A stretch of 64,000 bases of DNA from Gallionella sp. (GTDB lineage: Bacteria > Pseudomonadota > Gammaproteobacteria > Burkholderiales > Gallionellaceae): contig JAQTMZ010000010.1 in assembly GCA_028714075.1 (NCBI GenBank), positions 1 through 64,000 of the forward strand, given 5' to 3'. Numbering within the stretch: position 1 is the stretch's first letter; each line of letters opens with the position of its first letter. Of the stretch, positions 25,622 through 34,240 are shown one piece after another. The notes under the pieces are model-generated. The model did no database searches. It was not told where the DNA came from and saw nothing but the letters and a program-made list of their open reading frames with translations. A program made the position numbers and the translations under genes.

Positions 25622-26112
25622 TGCGGCATATCATCTCTCTGTTGATGGAGAACGAGGCAGGTGCGCTGTCGCGCGTGGCGGGGCTGTTCTCGGCGCGCGG
25701 CTACAACATCGAGTCGCTGTCGGTTGCGCCGACCGAAGACCCGACCTTGTCGCGCATGACCATCGTCACCAGCGGTTCGGATGCGGTCATCGAACAGATC
25801 AACAAGCAGCTCAACAAGCTGGTGGATGTCGCGGCGTTGATGGATTTGAGCGAGGGCGAACATCTGGAGCGTGAACTGATGCTGGTCAAGGTGCGCGCCG
25901 AAGGTGCTGCGCGTGAAGAATTGAAACGCATGGCGGATACTTTTCACGGGCGCATCATCGATACGACGGATCACACCTACACCATCGAGTTGACCGGCTC
26001 ATGCGCCGAGCTGGACAGTCTGCTGGAAAAGATCGGCCGCGACCTGATTCTGGAAACGGTGCGCACCGGTGCTTCCGGCATCGGCTGCGGCGACCGGATT
26101 TTGAAACTTTGA
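25621..26112 (+). CDS. ilvH: Acetolactate synthase small (regulatory) subunit
   Basis: A protein of 163 residues, the usual length. It begins MRHIISLLMENEAGALSRVA, the first strand and helix of the N-terminal ACT domain that binds valine. The C-terminal domain follows (ELMLVKVRAEG, FHGRIIDTTDHTYTIELTG). It activates IlvB and confers feedback inhibition. Its ATG shares one base with the ilvB stop, giving translational coupling and matched stoichiometry. Confidence 0.97.
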   Translation: MRHIISLLMENEAGALSRVAGLFSARGYNIESLSVAPTEDPTLSRMTIVTSGSDAVIEQINKQLNKLVDVAALMDLSEGEHLERELMLVKVRAEGAAREELKRMADTFHGRIIDTTDHTYTIELTGSCAELDSLLEKIGRDLILETVRTGASGIGCGDRILKL

Positions 26113-26126
26113 TTTTGGATTTTTAA

Positions 26127-27164
<1,038 letters not shown>

Positions 27165-27169
27165 AAAGC

Positions 27170-27212
27170 AGGGGCTAGAGATCAGGGGTTAGCCCCCCAG
27201 CCTCTAGCCCCT
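27170..27212. repeat. Nested CTAGCCCCT palindromic repeat
   Basis: AGGGGCTAGAG (27170-27180) pairs perfectly with CTCTAGCCCCT (27202-27212). Inside is a smaller GGGG/CCCC hairpin around TTAG. It starts 6 bases after the ilvC stop and fills most of the 71-base gap before psd. It could attenuate read-through from the ilv genes into the phospholipid genes. Confidence 0.75.
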
Positions 27213-27235
27213 AGCCTCTCAGCACCTATTCCCCT

Positions 27236-27886
27236 ATGAAAAACTACCCCCATCCCATCATCGCCCGCGAGGGTTGGCCGTTCCTGTTTGGTGCCATTGC
27301 CATCGCATTGTTGCTATCCGGCATTACCGGCGGTATCCCCGAACTGGTGGCGTGGATCGTCGTGTTGTTCGTGGTGCAATTTTTCCGCGATCCTCCGCGC
27401 GATATCCCGCTGGATGCCGGTGCGGTGCTGTCGCCGTGCGATGGGCGCGTCATCAAGGTCGAGCGTGCGCAGGATCCGTACGGGCAACGCGACGCGATCC
27501 TGATCAGCGTATTTATGAACGTGTTCAACGTGCATTCCAACCGCAGCCCGGCGGACGGCACAGTTGAAAATGTGCAGTATTTCCCCGGCAAGTTTGTGAA
27601 TGCCGATCTCGACAAGGCTTCTTCGGAGAATGAGCGCAATGCGGTGGTACTGAAGACCGCAGACGGACAGGTCGTGACCTTTGTCCAGGTGGCCGGGCTG
27701 ATCGCGCGGCGCATCCTGTGCTACGTCAAGGCGGGAGACACGCTGGCGCGCGGCCAGCGCTACGGCTTTATCCGCTTCGGTTCGCGCGTGGATGTGTACC
27801 TGCCGCTGGATGCCAGCGTGAAGGTCAGCATCGGCGACAAGGTGTCGGCGACAACTACTATCTTGGCAATTCTTCCCCAAAGCTGA
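27236..27886 (+). CDS. psd: Phosphatidylserine decarboxylase proenzyme (short form)
   Basis: A protein of 216 residues. It converts phosphatidylserine to phosphatidylethanolamine at the inner membrane. One or two N-terminal hydrophobic stretches (about 16-45) anchor it. The self-cleavage site is Gly182-Ser183 in [14 protein letters not shown]; Ser183 would become the pyruvoyl group. [13 protein letters not shown] carries the conserved His residues. The short length matches the archaeal-type/PSD-A class. It is followed within 13 bases by pssA, the preceding enzyme of the pathway. Confidence 0.95.
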   Translation: MKNYPHPIIAREGWPFLFGAIAIALLLSGITGGIPELVAWIVVLFVVQFFRDPPRDIPLDAGAVLSPCDGRVIKVERAQDPYGQRDAILISVFMNVFNVHSNRSPADGTVENVQYFPGKFVNADLDKASSENERNAVVLKTADGQVVTFVQVAGLIARRILCYVKAGDTLARGQRYGFIRFGSRVDVYLPLDASVKVSIGDKVSATTTILAILPQS

Positions 27887-27898
27887 TAGCCTGAATAC

Positions 27899-28663
27899 AT
27901 GGATAATGGGCGCATGGACGAATTCGATACCCGCAAGCCGATGAACCTGCGCAGGCGCGGCATTTATCTGCTGCCCAATTTATTTACCACCGGCGCACTA
28001 TTCGCCGGCTTCTATGCCATCGTGCAGGCGATGAACAACAAGTTTGAGTTTGCGGCGGTCGCGATTTTCATCGCGATGGTGCTGGACGGGCTGGATGGGC
28101 GCGTGGCGCGGCTGACGCACACGCAGAGCGAGTTCGGCGCGGAATATGACAGCCTGTCCGACATGGTTTCGTTTGGCGTCGCGCCCGCGCTGGTGATGTA
28201 TGAATGGGCATTGAAAGGGCTGGGCAAGTGGGGCTGGTTTGCCGCATTCATTTATTGCGCCGCCACCGCGTTGCGCCTGGCGCGCTTCAACACCAACATC
28301 GACGTGGTCGATAAACGCTATTTTCAGGGTTTGCCCAGCCCGGCTGCCGCCGCTTTGGTGGCGGGGTTCGTCTGGGTGATGCTGGAAAATCATTTTACCG
28401 GGCAGGAAGTGCGCTGGTATGCGGCGGCACTGACCGTATTTGTGGGATTGAGCATGGTCAGCAACCTGCCGTTCTACAGTTTCAAGGATCTGAACATGCG
28501 CAAGAGCGTGCCGTTCATCATGATCTTTCTGGTCGCGCTGTTTTTCATCTTGGTTTCCAGCTATCCCCCCGGCGTGCTGTTTGTGCTGTTTTTGGGTTAT
28601 GCGCTGTCCGGCTATGTGCTGTGGCTGTGGCGTCTGCGCAAAAAACAACAGCCCATTGCATGA
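27899..28663 (+). CDS. pssA: CDP-diacylglycerol-serine O-phosphatidyltransferase
   Basis: A protein of 254 residues with about eight membrane helices. It makes phosphatidylserine from CDP-diacylglycerol and serine. The CDP-alcohol phosphotransferase signature is complete: DGLDGRVAR, then EFGAEYDSLSD. A second in-frame ATG at 27914 is an alternative start. Together with psd it forms a complete phosphatidylethanolamine branch placed after the branched-chain genes, an arrangement seen in other betaproteobacteria. Confidence 0.95.
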   Translation: MDNGRMDEFDTRKPMNLRRRGIYLLPNLFTTGALFAGFYAIVQAMNNKFEFAAVAIFIAMVLDGLDGRVARLTHTQSEFGAEYDSLSDMVSFGVAPALVMYEWALKGLGKWGWFAAFIYCAATALRLARFNTNIDVVDKRYFQGLPSPAAAALVAGFVWVMLENHFTGQEVRWYAAALTVFVGLSMVSNLPFYSFKDLNMRKSVPFIMIFLVALFFILVSSYPPGVLFVLFLGYALSGYVLWLWRLRKKQQPIA

Positions 28664-28683
28664 CGCGGTAAAACTGGTAATAT
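28656..28683 (+). promoter_or_regulatory. Predicted promoter ahead of the leuA leader
   Basis: TTGCAT (28656-28661), 16-base spacer, TAATAT (28678-28683), overlapping the last codons of pssA. A start at about 28690 would fall almost on the ATG of the small leader frame at 28692. Confidence 0.45.
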
Positions 28684-28691
28684 TCGCCCCT

Positions 28692-28772
28692 ATGCATTTC
28701 TCCACGCACATCGCAACACTTCAATCCACGTTCAGCCTGCTGGCTGCGCTGCTGCTGCGCGGCGCGCGCTAA
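28692..28772 (+). CDS. Candidate leucine-rich leader peptide for leuA
   Basis: A 26-residue frame from ATG 28692 to TAA 28770-28772, whose C-terminal part reads SLLAALLLRGAR. Five of its six Leu codons are CTG in two clusters (two, then three). It lies between pssA and leuA, 75 bases before the leuA start, and is followed by a GC hairpin. This is the layout of transcription attenuation by leucyl-tRNA supply. There is no good ribosome-binding site, so it may be leaderless. It could be a chance frame. Confidence 0.5.
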   Translation: MHFSTHIATLQSTFSLLAALLLRGAR

Positions 28773-28797
28773 TCACACACCACATTTCGAAGTGAGC

Positions 28798-28821
28798 GCG
28801 CAAACCGACCATCGGTTGCGC
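28798..28821 (+). promoter_or_regulatory. Attenuator-type hairpin before leuA
   Basis: GCGCAAACCGA (28798-28808) pairs with TCGGTTGCGC (28812-28821) with one bulged base and a short loop, followed by AGGTTT. The T-run is short, so it is either a weak terminator or a structure controlling leuA translation. It lies 25 bases after the leader stop codon. Confidence 0.5.
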
Positions 28822-28846
28822 AGGTTTAACCTATTCGGAGTACAGC

Positions 28847-30394
28847 ATGCCAAATAAAATGACAGACAAATTGATTATTTTTGACACCACGTTGCGCGAC
28901 GGCGAGCAGAGCCCAGGTGCGGCGATGACCCGGGAAATGAAAGTGCGCATCGCGCGCCAGTTGGAAAAGCTCGGCGTGGACGTGATCGAGGCGGGCTTCG
29001 CCGCCGCCAGCCCGGGTGATTTCGAGGCGGTGAAGGCGGTCGCCGAAACCGTTAAAAACTCCACGGTATGCTCGCTGGCGCGCGCCGGCGAGAACGACGT
29101 GCGCCGCGCTGGCGAGGCGATCCAGCCGGCCAAGTCGGGGCGCATTCATACCTTCATCGCCACCAGCCCGATCCACATGCAGCACAAGTTGCGCATGAGC
29201 GAGGATCAGGTGGTCGAGCGCGCGGTCAGTGCGGTGAAGTGGGCGTTGGAATATACCGATGACGTGGAATTTTCCGCCGAGGATGCGGTGCGCTCGGACA
29301 TGGACTTTTTGATACGCGTGTTCGACGCGGTGATCCGGGCCGGTGCGAAAACGCTGAACGTGCCGGATACGGTGGGCTATTCGATTCCCGCCGCATGGGG
29401 CGAACGCATCAGGGAATTGATCGCGCGCGTGCCGAATTCGGATAAGGTGGTCTGGTCCACGCATTGCCACAACGATCTGGGCTTGGCGGTGGCAAACTCC
29501 CTGTCCGCCGTGATGAACGGCGCGCGCCAGGTTGAATGCACCATCAACGGTTTGGGCGAACGTGCCGGCAATGCCTCGCTGGAAGAAGTGGTGATGGCGA
29601 TAAGGACGCGCCGCGACATATTCAACCTCGACACGCGCATCGATACCACGCAGATCGTGCCGACTTCCAAGCTGGTTTCCAGCATCACCGGTTACCCGGT
29701 GCAGCCGAACAAGGCCATCGTCGGCGCCAACGCGTTTGCGCACGAATCCGGCATCCATCAGGACGGCGTGCTCAAGCACCGCGAGACCTACGAGATCATG
29801 CGCGCCGAGGATGTGGGCTGGAACGCCAATAAGCTGACCTTGGGCAAACTCTCCGGGCGCAATGCGTTGCGCCAGCGGTTTACCGCGCTGAACATCGAGT
29901 TCGACTCGGAAGAGGCGTTCAATGCCGCGTTCCAGCGCTTCAAGGAATTGGCGGATCGCAAGCATGAGATTTTCGACGAGGACTTGCAGGCGCTGGTCAG
30001 TGACGAGGCGGTGGCGCAGGTCAGCGAGCATTACCGCCTGGCCTTCATGCGCGCCCATAGCGAGACCGGGATATTGCCGGTGGCCAAGGTGGCGATCAGT
30101 ATCGATGGTGAGCAACAAGAGGCCGAGGCGCAAGGTGGCGGGCCGGTGGACGCGACGTTCCAGGCCATCGAGAAGATCGTGCACAGCGGCACCGAGTTGC
30201 AACTGTACTCGGTGAACAATATCACCAGCGGCACCGATGCGCAGGGCGAGGTGACGGTACGTCTGGCCAAAGGCGGGCGCATCGTGAACGGGCAGGGCGC
30301 GGATACCGACATCGTCGTGGCTTCCGCCAAGGCTTATCTGAATGCGCTCAATAAGTTGCACAGCAAGCTGGAGCGGGCACACCCGCAATTATAA
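28847..30394 (+). CDS. leuA: 2-isopropylmalate synthase
   Basis: A protein of 515 residues with GGAG at 28837-28840. It condenses acetyl-CoA with 2-ketoisovalerate, the committed step to leucine. The HMGL-like barrel has [12 protein letters not shown] at residues 10-21, the metal-binding [11 protein letters not shown] and [12 protein letters not shown]. The C-terminal LeuA regulatory domain (about 390-515) includes the usual [10 protein letters not shown] and [13 protein letters not shown] segments for leucine feedback. It is followed by a clear terminator. The upstream leader suggests an added layer of leucine control. Confidence 0.97.
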   Translation: MPNKMTDKLIIFDTTLRDGEQSPGAAMTREMKVRIARQLEKLGVDVIEAGFAAASPGDFEAVKAVAETVKNSTVCSLARAGENDVRRAGEAIQPAKSGRIHTFIATSPIHMQHKLRMSEDQVVERAVSAVKWALEYTDDVEFSAEDAVRSDMDFLIRVFDAVIRAGAKTLNVPDTVGYSIPAAWGERIRELIARVPNSDKVVWSTHCHNDLGLAVANSLSAVMNGARQVECTINGLGERAGNASLEEVVMAIRTRRDIFNLDTRIDTTQIVPTSKLVSSITGYPVQPNKAIVGANAFAHESGIHQDGVLKHRETYEIMRAEDVGWNANKLTLGKLSGRNALRQRFTALNIEFDSEEAFNAAFQRFKELADRKHEIFDEDLQALVSDEAVAQVSEHYRLAFMRAHSETGILPVAKVAISIDGEQQEAEAQGGGPVDATFQAIEKIVHSGTELQLYSVNNITSGTDAQGEVTVRLAKGGRIVNGQGADTDIVVASAKAYLNALNKLHSKLERAHPQL

Positions 30395-30454
30395 AAAGGG
30401 CACTGGATATTTAGAGGTTCACTGAACTTTTCGGTAAAACATCTGTCTCATTTG

Positions 30455-30480
30455 CGGCGCACATTTTGTGCGCCGTTTTT
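30455..30480 (+). terminator. Rho-independent terminator of leuA
   Basis: CGGCGCACA (30455-30463) pairs with TGTGCGCCG (30467-30475), loop TTT, followed by TTTTT (30476-30480). Confidence 0.92.
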
Positions 30481-30524
30481 ATGAATTTCCCCCGGCTTTT
30501 ATGAACTTAATATTGGAGATTATC

Positions 30525-31658
30525 TTGAAGAGAATTTTGTTGGGTTCCGTGTTTTTACTGGCTTCACTGGGTTCGAATACAAGCTGGGCAGAGTGCGCCA
30601 TCATGCCCCATACCGAATGTCCGCATGCGCAGTTTTCCGGCAAAAAACTGGCGCAGGCCAATTTGCAGGAAGCGCAGATTTTTGAGGGCGATCTATCGCG
30701 TGCCGACTTGACCAAGGCCAATCTCAAGATGGCTAATATTTATCATGGCAAGCTGATGGGCGGAAATTTTACCGAAGCGGATATGACCGATATCACGCTG
30801 TATTACGCCGACCTGACCGGAGCTAACCTGACCGGGGCAAACCTGACGCGTGCCAAATTAAAGGGTGCAAACCTCAACGAAGCAAACCTGACTGACGCTG
30901 ATCTGACCGATGCCGAGATAGTGGATGCCAAGTTTAGTAAAACTGTTTTCTGCCGCACCCTGATGCCGAATGGCATCGTGAATAGCGGTGCGAACTGCCC
31001 TGAAAAGAAAACCGCCAAGGCTGAGCAGGCTAAAACTGTTCAAGCTGACGCTGCGGAGAATGCTGTTAATGGCTGCGTGATTCAGCCGCGCACGGTGTGC
31101 ATGAGCGCCTCGCTGGCCGAGGCCAATCTGGGCTCAGCCAACCTTTCCGGCGCACAACTCTTCATGGGCAATCTCGCGCAAGCCAACCTGTTCAAGGCCA
31201 ATCTCGGCAAGGTCAATCTGACCGAAGCCAATCTGGCGCGTGCCAATCTGACCCGAGCCAACCTGTCGCAAGCCAACCTGACCGAAGCCAACCTGAATAA
31301 GGCGGTACTGCGCGGCGCGCAACTGGAGCGCGCTAATTTGACCGGCGCGATCCTGCTTAATGCCGACCTGACCGATGCCGATCTGACCGGTGCCAATACC
31401 GCCAATGCCACGTTGACTGGTGCGACTTTCTGCAATACGGTCATGCCCAACGGTACAGTGAACAACAGCAGCTGCATGGCTGAAAAAAAAACAGAAGTGA
31501 TTACTGAACCGGTGAAAGTTGAACTCGTAAAAGCCGAACCCGTAAAAACCGAGCCCCTGAAAACCGAGGCTGTCGCACCGGAAATCAAACCGGTTCAGCC
31601 AGATCTGCCGGCCAAACCGGTTAAACCGGCGGCAAAAGTGAAAACCAAGAGCAAGTAA
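30525..31658 (+). CDS. Exported pentapeptide-repeat protein with two Cys-capped halves
   Basis: A protein of 377 residues if TTG 30525 is used; GGAGA at 30515-30519 and the sequence [15 protein letters not shown] support it. An ATG at 30501 is the alternative. A Sec signal peptide cleaves near SWA-EC (22/23). Two pentapeptide solenoids of A(N/D)Lxx repeats follow. Each starts with a CxIxPxTxC cap and ends with FCxTxMPNGxVN and a further Cys. The C-terminus is a Lys/Pro/Glu tail with VKxEPVKTEP repeats. A periplasmic beta-helix, probably disulfide-stabilised, is expected. The function is unknown; the family includes DNA-mimic gyrase protectors, but export argues against that role. It has its own terminator. 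Confidence 0.88.
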   Translation: MKRILLGSVFLLASLGSNTSWAECAIMPHTECPHAQFSGKKLAQANLQEAQIFEGDLSRADLTKANLKMANIYHGKLMGGNFTEADMTDITLYYADLTGANLTGANLTRAKLKGANLNEANLTDADLTDAEIVDAKFSKTVFCRTLMPNGIVNSGANCPEKKTAKAEQAKTVQADAAENAVNGCVIQPRTVCMSASLAEANLGSANLSGAQLFMGNLAQANLFKANLGKVNLTEANLARANLTRANLSQANLTEANLNKAVLRGAQLERANLTGAILLNADLTDADLTGANTANATLTGATFCNTVMPNGTVNNSSCMAEKKTEVITEPVKVELVKAEPVKTEPLKTEAVAPEIKPVQPDLPAKPVKPAAKVKTKSK

Positions 31659-31674
31659 TCTTGTTGATGATTGC

Positions 31675-31706
31675 AAAAAACCACCGGTTAAACCGGTGGT
31701 TTTTTG
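31675..31706 (+). terminator. Strong terminator after the pentapeptide-repeat gene
   Basis: AACCACCGGT (31679-31688) pairs with ACCGGTGGTT (31692-31701), flanked by A6 and T6, 17 bases after the stop codon. It can act in both directions but lies well past the end of nadE only by position. Confidence 0.92.
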
Positions 31707-31783
31707 TTTGTGCCACACTTGAAAATGGCTTTTCGGAAGAAGCCCGGTGCAATGGTTTTTTAAAGATTCCTTTCAGGAGGGTG

Positions 31784-33388
31784 CTAGAATTCGTCCTGAT
31801 AGCGCACCGTGATCGGATAGCGCCAGTCTTTGCCGTAGCTGCGTTCGGTAATGCGGATACCCACCGCAGACTGGCGGCGTTTGTATTCGCTGATGCGGAT
31901 CAGGTGCACCACCCGGCGCACGTCCGCTTCCGTATAGCCGCGCGCGATGATTTCCGGGATCGCGAGATTCTGTTCGACATAACACGCCATGATCGCATCC
32001 AGCGTATCGTAAGGCGGCAGGCTGTCCTGATCGGTCTGGTCGGCGCGCAATTCGGCGCTAGGCGGGCGTGTGATGATGCGTTCCGGGATTATCTGTCCCA
32101 GCGTGTTGCGGTAGCGCGCCAGACGGTACACCAACGTCTTGCTGACATCCTTCAATACCGCAAAGCCACCCGCCATATCGCCGTACAGCGTGGCGTAACC
32201 CACGGTCATTTCGGACTTGTTGCCGGTGGTCAGCACCAGCGAACCGAGTTTGTTCGACAGGGCCATCAGCAAGGTGCCGCGGATGCGCGCCTGCAAATTC
32301 TCCTCGGTGGTGTCCACCGCACGCCCGGCAAAAGCAGTTTCCAGTGTGGTCAAATAACTCTGGAACATCGCCTCGATGGAAAATTCGTCATAGCGCACGC
32401 CGAGAATTTTCACCATCTCGCGCGAGTCGTCCAGGCTGATCTGCGCGGTGTAGGGTGAGGGCATCATCACCGCATGGACTTTATCCGCACCCAGCGCGTC
32501 GGCGGCAATCGCCAAGGTCAACGCCGAATCGATGCCGCCCGACATTCCCAGCAATACGCCCGGGAAGCGGTTCTTGCCGATGTAGTCGCGCACGCCGAGG
32601 CACAGCGCACGATAGACGCCGGCCTCTTCGCTCAATGCCGCAACTTTTTCACCGGTTGGCCGCAAATCATCCTGAAGTTCCAGCATCAACAACGTTTCTT
32701 CAAAATGCCTGCCCTGCGCGGTCAGGTTACCGTGCCGATCCATGGCAAACGAACCGCCATCGAAAATAAGCTCATCCTGCCCACCTGCCAGGTTGGCATA
32801 AACGACCGCCATGCCGGTTTCCACGATTCGTTCGCGAATGGCGCGGTAGCGGGACTCCTGCTTGCGCACCGCATAGGGCGAGGCGTTCAGCACCAGCAGT
32901 ACTTGCGCGCCGGCATTGCGTGCGAGAAGCGCCGCTTCGGGTTCCCAAATATCCGCACAAATACTCAGTGCAAACCGGAGCCCGTTTATCTCAAACACGC
33001 AGGGCTCCGTGCCGTGATCGAAATAGCGTTTCTCGTCGAACACCGCATAATTCGGCAAAAAATGCTTGAGATAAGTTGCGGCAACCACGCCATCCTTTAG
33101 CAGCGAAGCCGCGTTGTAGCGCTTTCCGTCCCGCTCGTGCGGATGCCCGACCACCACGGCGATACCCGATATTTTTCCGGCAAGATCGGCCAATGCATGT
33201 TCGCATGCCCGGTAAAACCCGTCGCGCAGCAACAGGTCTTCCGGCGGATAACCGCACAGGCTCAGCTCCGGCGTCAGCAATAGTTGCGCACCCTGTAGTT
33301 TGGCCTGCTCGGCATAGCGCAAAATATTCGCGGCATTCCCCGCCAGATCGCCCAGCACGCAGTTGATTTGCGCAATTGCCAGTTTCAT
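31784..33388 (-). CDS. nadE: Glutamine-dependent NAD+ synthetase
   Basis: A protein of 534 residues. The N-terminal nitrilase-type glutaminase domain has its triad in LLTPELSLCGYPP (Glu), HFLPNYAVFDEKRYF (Lys) and ALSICADIWEPE (Cys). The C-terminal synthetase has the ATP pyrophosphatase loop GMSGGIDSALTLAIA and the LVLTTGNKSEMTVGYATLYGD region. It amidates deamido-NAD+ using Gln-derived ammonia, the last step of NAD synthesis. The length is typical of bacterial two-domain NadE. It stands alone on the minus strand. Confidence 0.97.
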   Translation of the reverse strand: MKLAIAQINCVLGDLAGNAANILRYAEQAKLQGAQLLLTPELSLCGYPPEDLLLRDGFYRACEHALADLAGKISGIAVVVGHPHERDGKRYNAASLLKDGVVAATYLKHFLPNYAVFDEKRYFDHGTEPCVFEINGLRFALSICADIWEPEAALLARNAGAQVLLVLNASPYAVRKQESRYRAIRERIVETGMAVVYANLAGGQDELIFDGGSFAMDRHGNLTAQGRHFEETLLMLELQDDLRPTGEKVAALSEEAGVYRALCLGVRDYIGKNRFPGVLLGMSGGIDSALTLAIAADALGADKVHAVMMPSPYTAQISLDDSREMVKILGVRYDEFSIEAMFQSYLTTLETAFAGRAVDTTEENLQARIRGTLLMALSNKLGSLVLTTGNKSEMTVGYATLYGDMAGGFAVLKDVSKTLVYRLARYRNTLGQIIPERIITRPPSAELRADQTDQDSLPPYDTLDAIMACYVEQNLAIPEIIARGYTEADVRRVVHLIRISEYKRRQSAVGIRITERSYGKDWRYPITVRYQDEF

Positions 33389-33488
33389 TAATCACTCTTG
33401 AAGAATGTTGTAGGCGCGCATTTTACCTGAGCGGAGTCTGATTTAGTGGACGGGCAAGCCATCTGAATTACGCCGCTCGGGCATTAAA

Positions 33489-33520
33489 AAACCCGCTAAA
33501 GCTATACGCAGTGCGGGTTT
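33489..33520 (-). terminator. Terminator downstream of tRNA-Ser
   Basis: On the minus strand AAACCCGC (33513-33520) pairs with GCGGGTTT (33489-33496) and reads into TTTTTTAATG, 35 bases past the tRNA end. Confidence 0.8.
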
Positions 33521-33554
33521 GTGAGATTATTTGAGGCTGGTTAAAACGGGGGCT

Positions 33555-33644
33555 TGGCGGAGGGCGTGAGATTCGAACTCACGAAGGGCGCAAACCCTTG
33601 CCAGTTTTCAAGACTGGTGCCTTCAACCGCTCGGCCAGCCCTCC
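33555..33644 (-). tRNA. tRNA-Ser (anticodon UGA)
   Basis: A 90-base gene including encoded CCA (revcomp of 33555-33557). Read on the minus strand it starts GGAGGGCTGGCCGAGCGG, matching the acceptor 3' side CCCTCC. The anticodon arm is CCAGT CTTGAAA ACTGG with anticodon TGA. The long variable arm (AAGGGTTTGCGCCCTT region) is the class II tRNA mark of serine, and the T arm is GTGAGTTCGAATCTCAC. Confidence 0.97.
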
Positions 33645-33666
33645 ATAATTGTGTGTCGCCCGAAAC

Positions 33667-33698
33667 GACTGGTGCCTTCAACTGTTCGGCCAGCCCTT
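33667..33698 (-). pseudogene. Duplicated 5' fragment of the tRNA-Ser gene
   Basis: Thirty-two bases closely match the D-arm and anticodon-stem part of the intact tRNA (33612-33643), in the same orientation, beginning 22 bases upstream of its 5' end. Differences are a few C/T changes and the acceptor end. The fragment cannot form a tRNA. It may be a remnant of slippage, of a second tRNA, or of an integration event. Confidence 0.8.
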
Positions 33699-33757
33699 CG
33701 AGGCCGCGCATTTTGAACCAAGGCGCGCGGTGTGTCCAGAAAAATGCCTGAAGAAAG

Positions 33758-34201
33758 TCAACTGCGTACGCAGTCCGCCCAGTTATTCGGCGTCTCATAG
33801 ATGCGCACTTGTTCGAGGCGCAGGTGGTTGCCGTAGGTATCCTGATAAGCGGGGTCGAGGATGTCGAAGGCGACTTGCGCGAGATTTTCCGCTGTTGGCA
33901 CGACATCGAGAATGACGGTTCGGTGATTCGGCAATGTCGCGAGGAAATCGCATACTACCTTGTCGCCGCGATACGCCAGAAAGGCGTGATCCCAACCGTC
34001 GACCAGTTTCTCCCTGGCGATGCGCTTGACGTCGGCGAAATCCATCACCATGCCTTGTTCGGATTGTCCTTCGCCGGCGATGATGTCGCCGGACAAGGTG
34101 ATTTCGATGGCGTAGCGATGGCCGTGCAGGTGTTTACACTGGCTGTTGTGGGTGGGGATGCGATGTCCGGCATCGAATTCCAGGCGGCGGGTAATGAACA
34201 T
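33758..34201 (-). CDS. queD: 6-carboxy-5,6,7,8-tetrahydropterin synthase
   Basis: A protein of 147 residues of the PTPS fold. It makes carboxytetrahydropterin from dihydroneopterin triphosphate in queuosine synthesis. Zinc ligands His13 (FDAGHR), His26 and His28 (HLHGHR) and catalytic Cys22 (HNSQCKH) are all present. A Glu near the C-terminus in VRIYETPNNWAD completes the site. No other queuosine gene is nearby. It starts at ATG 34201. Confidence 0.95.
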   Translation of the reverse strand: MFITRRLEFDAGHRIPTHNSQCKHLHGHRYAIEITLSGDIIAGEGQSEQGMVMDFADVKRIAREKLVDGWDHAFLAYRGDKVVCDFLATLPNHRTVILDVVPTAENLAQVAFDILDPAYQDTYGNHLRLEQVRIYETPNNWADCVRS

Positions 34202-34240
34202 ATTATTCTGATGGGTTAGTGTGGCGCGGATTATACCCTG

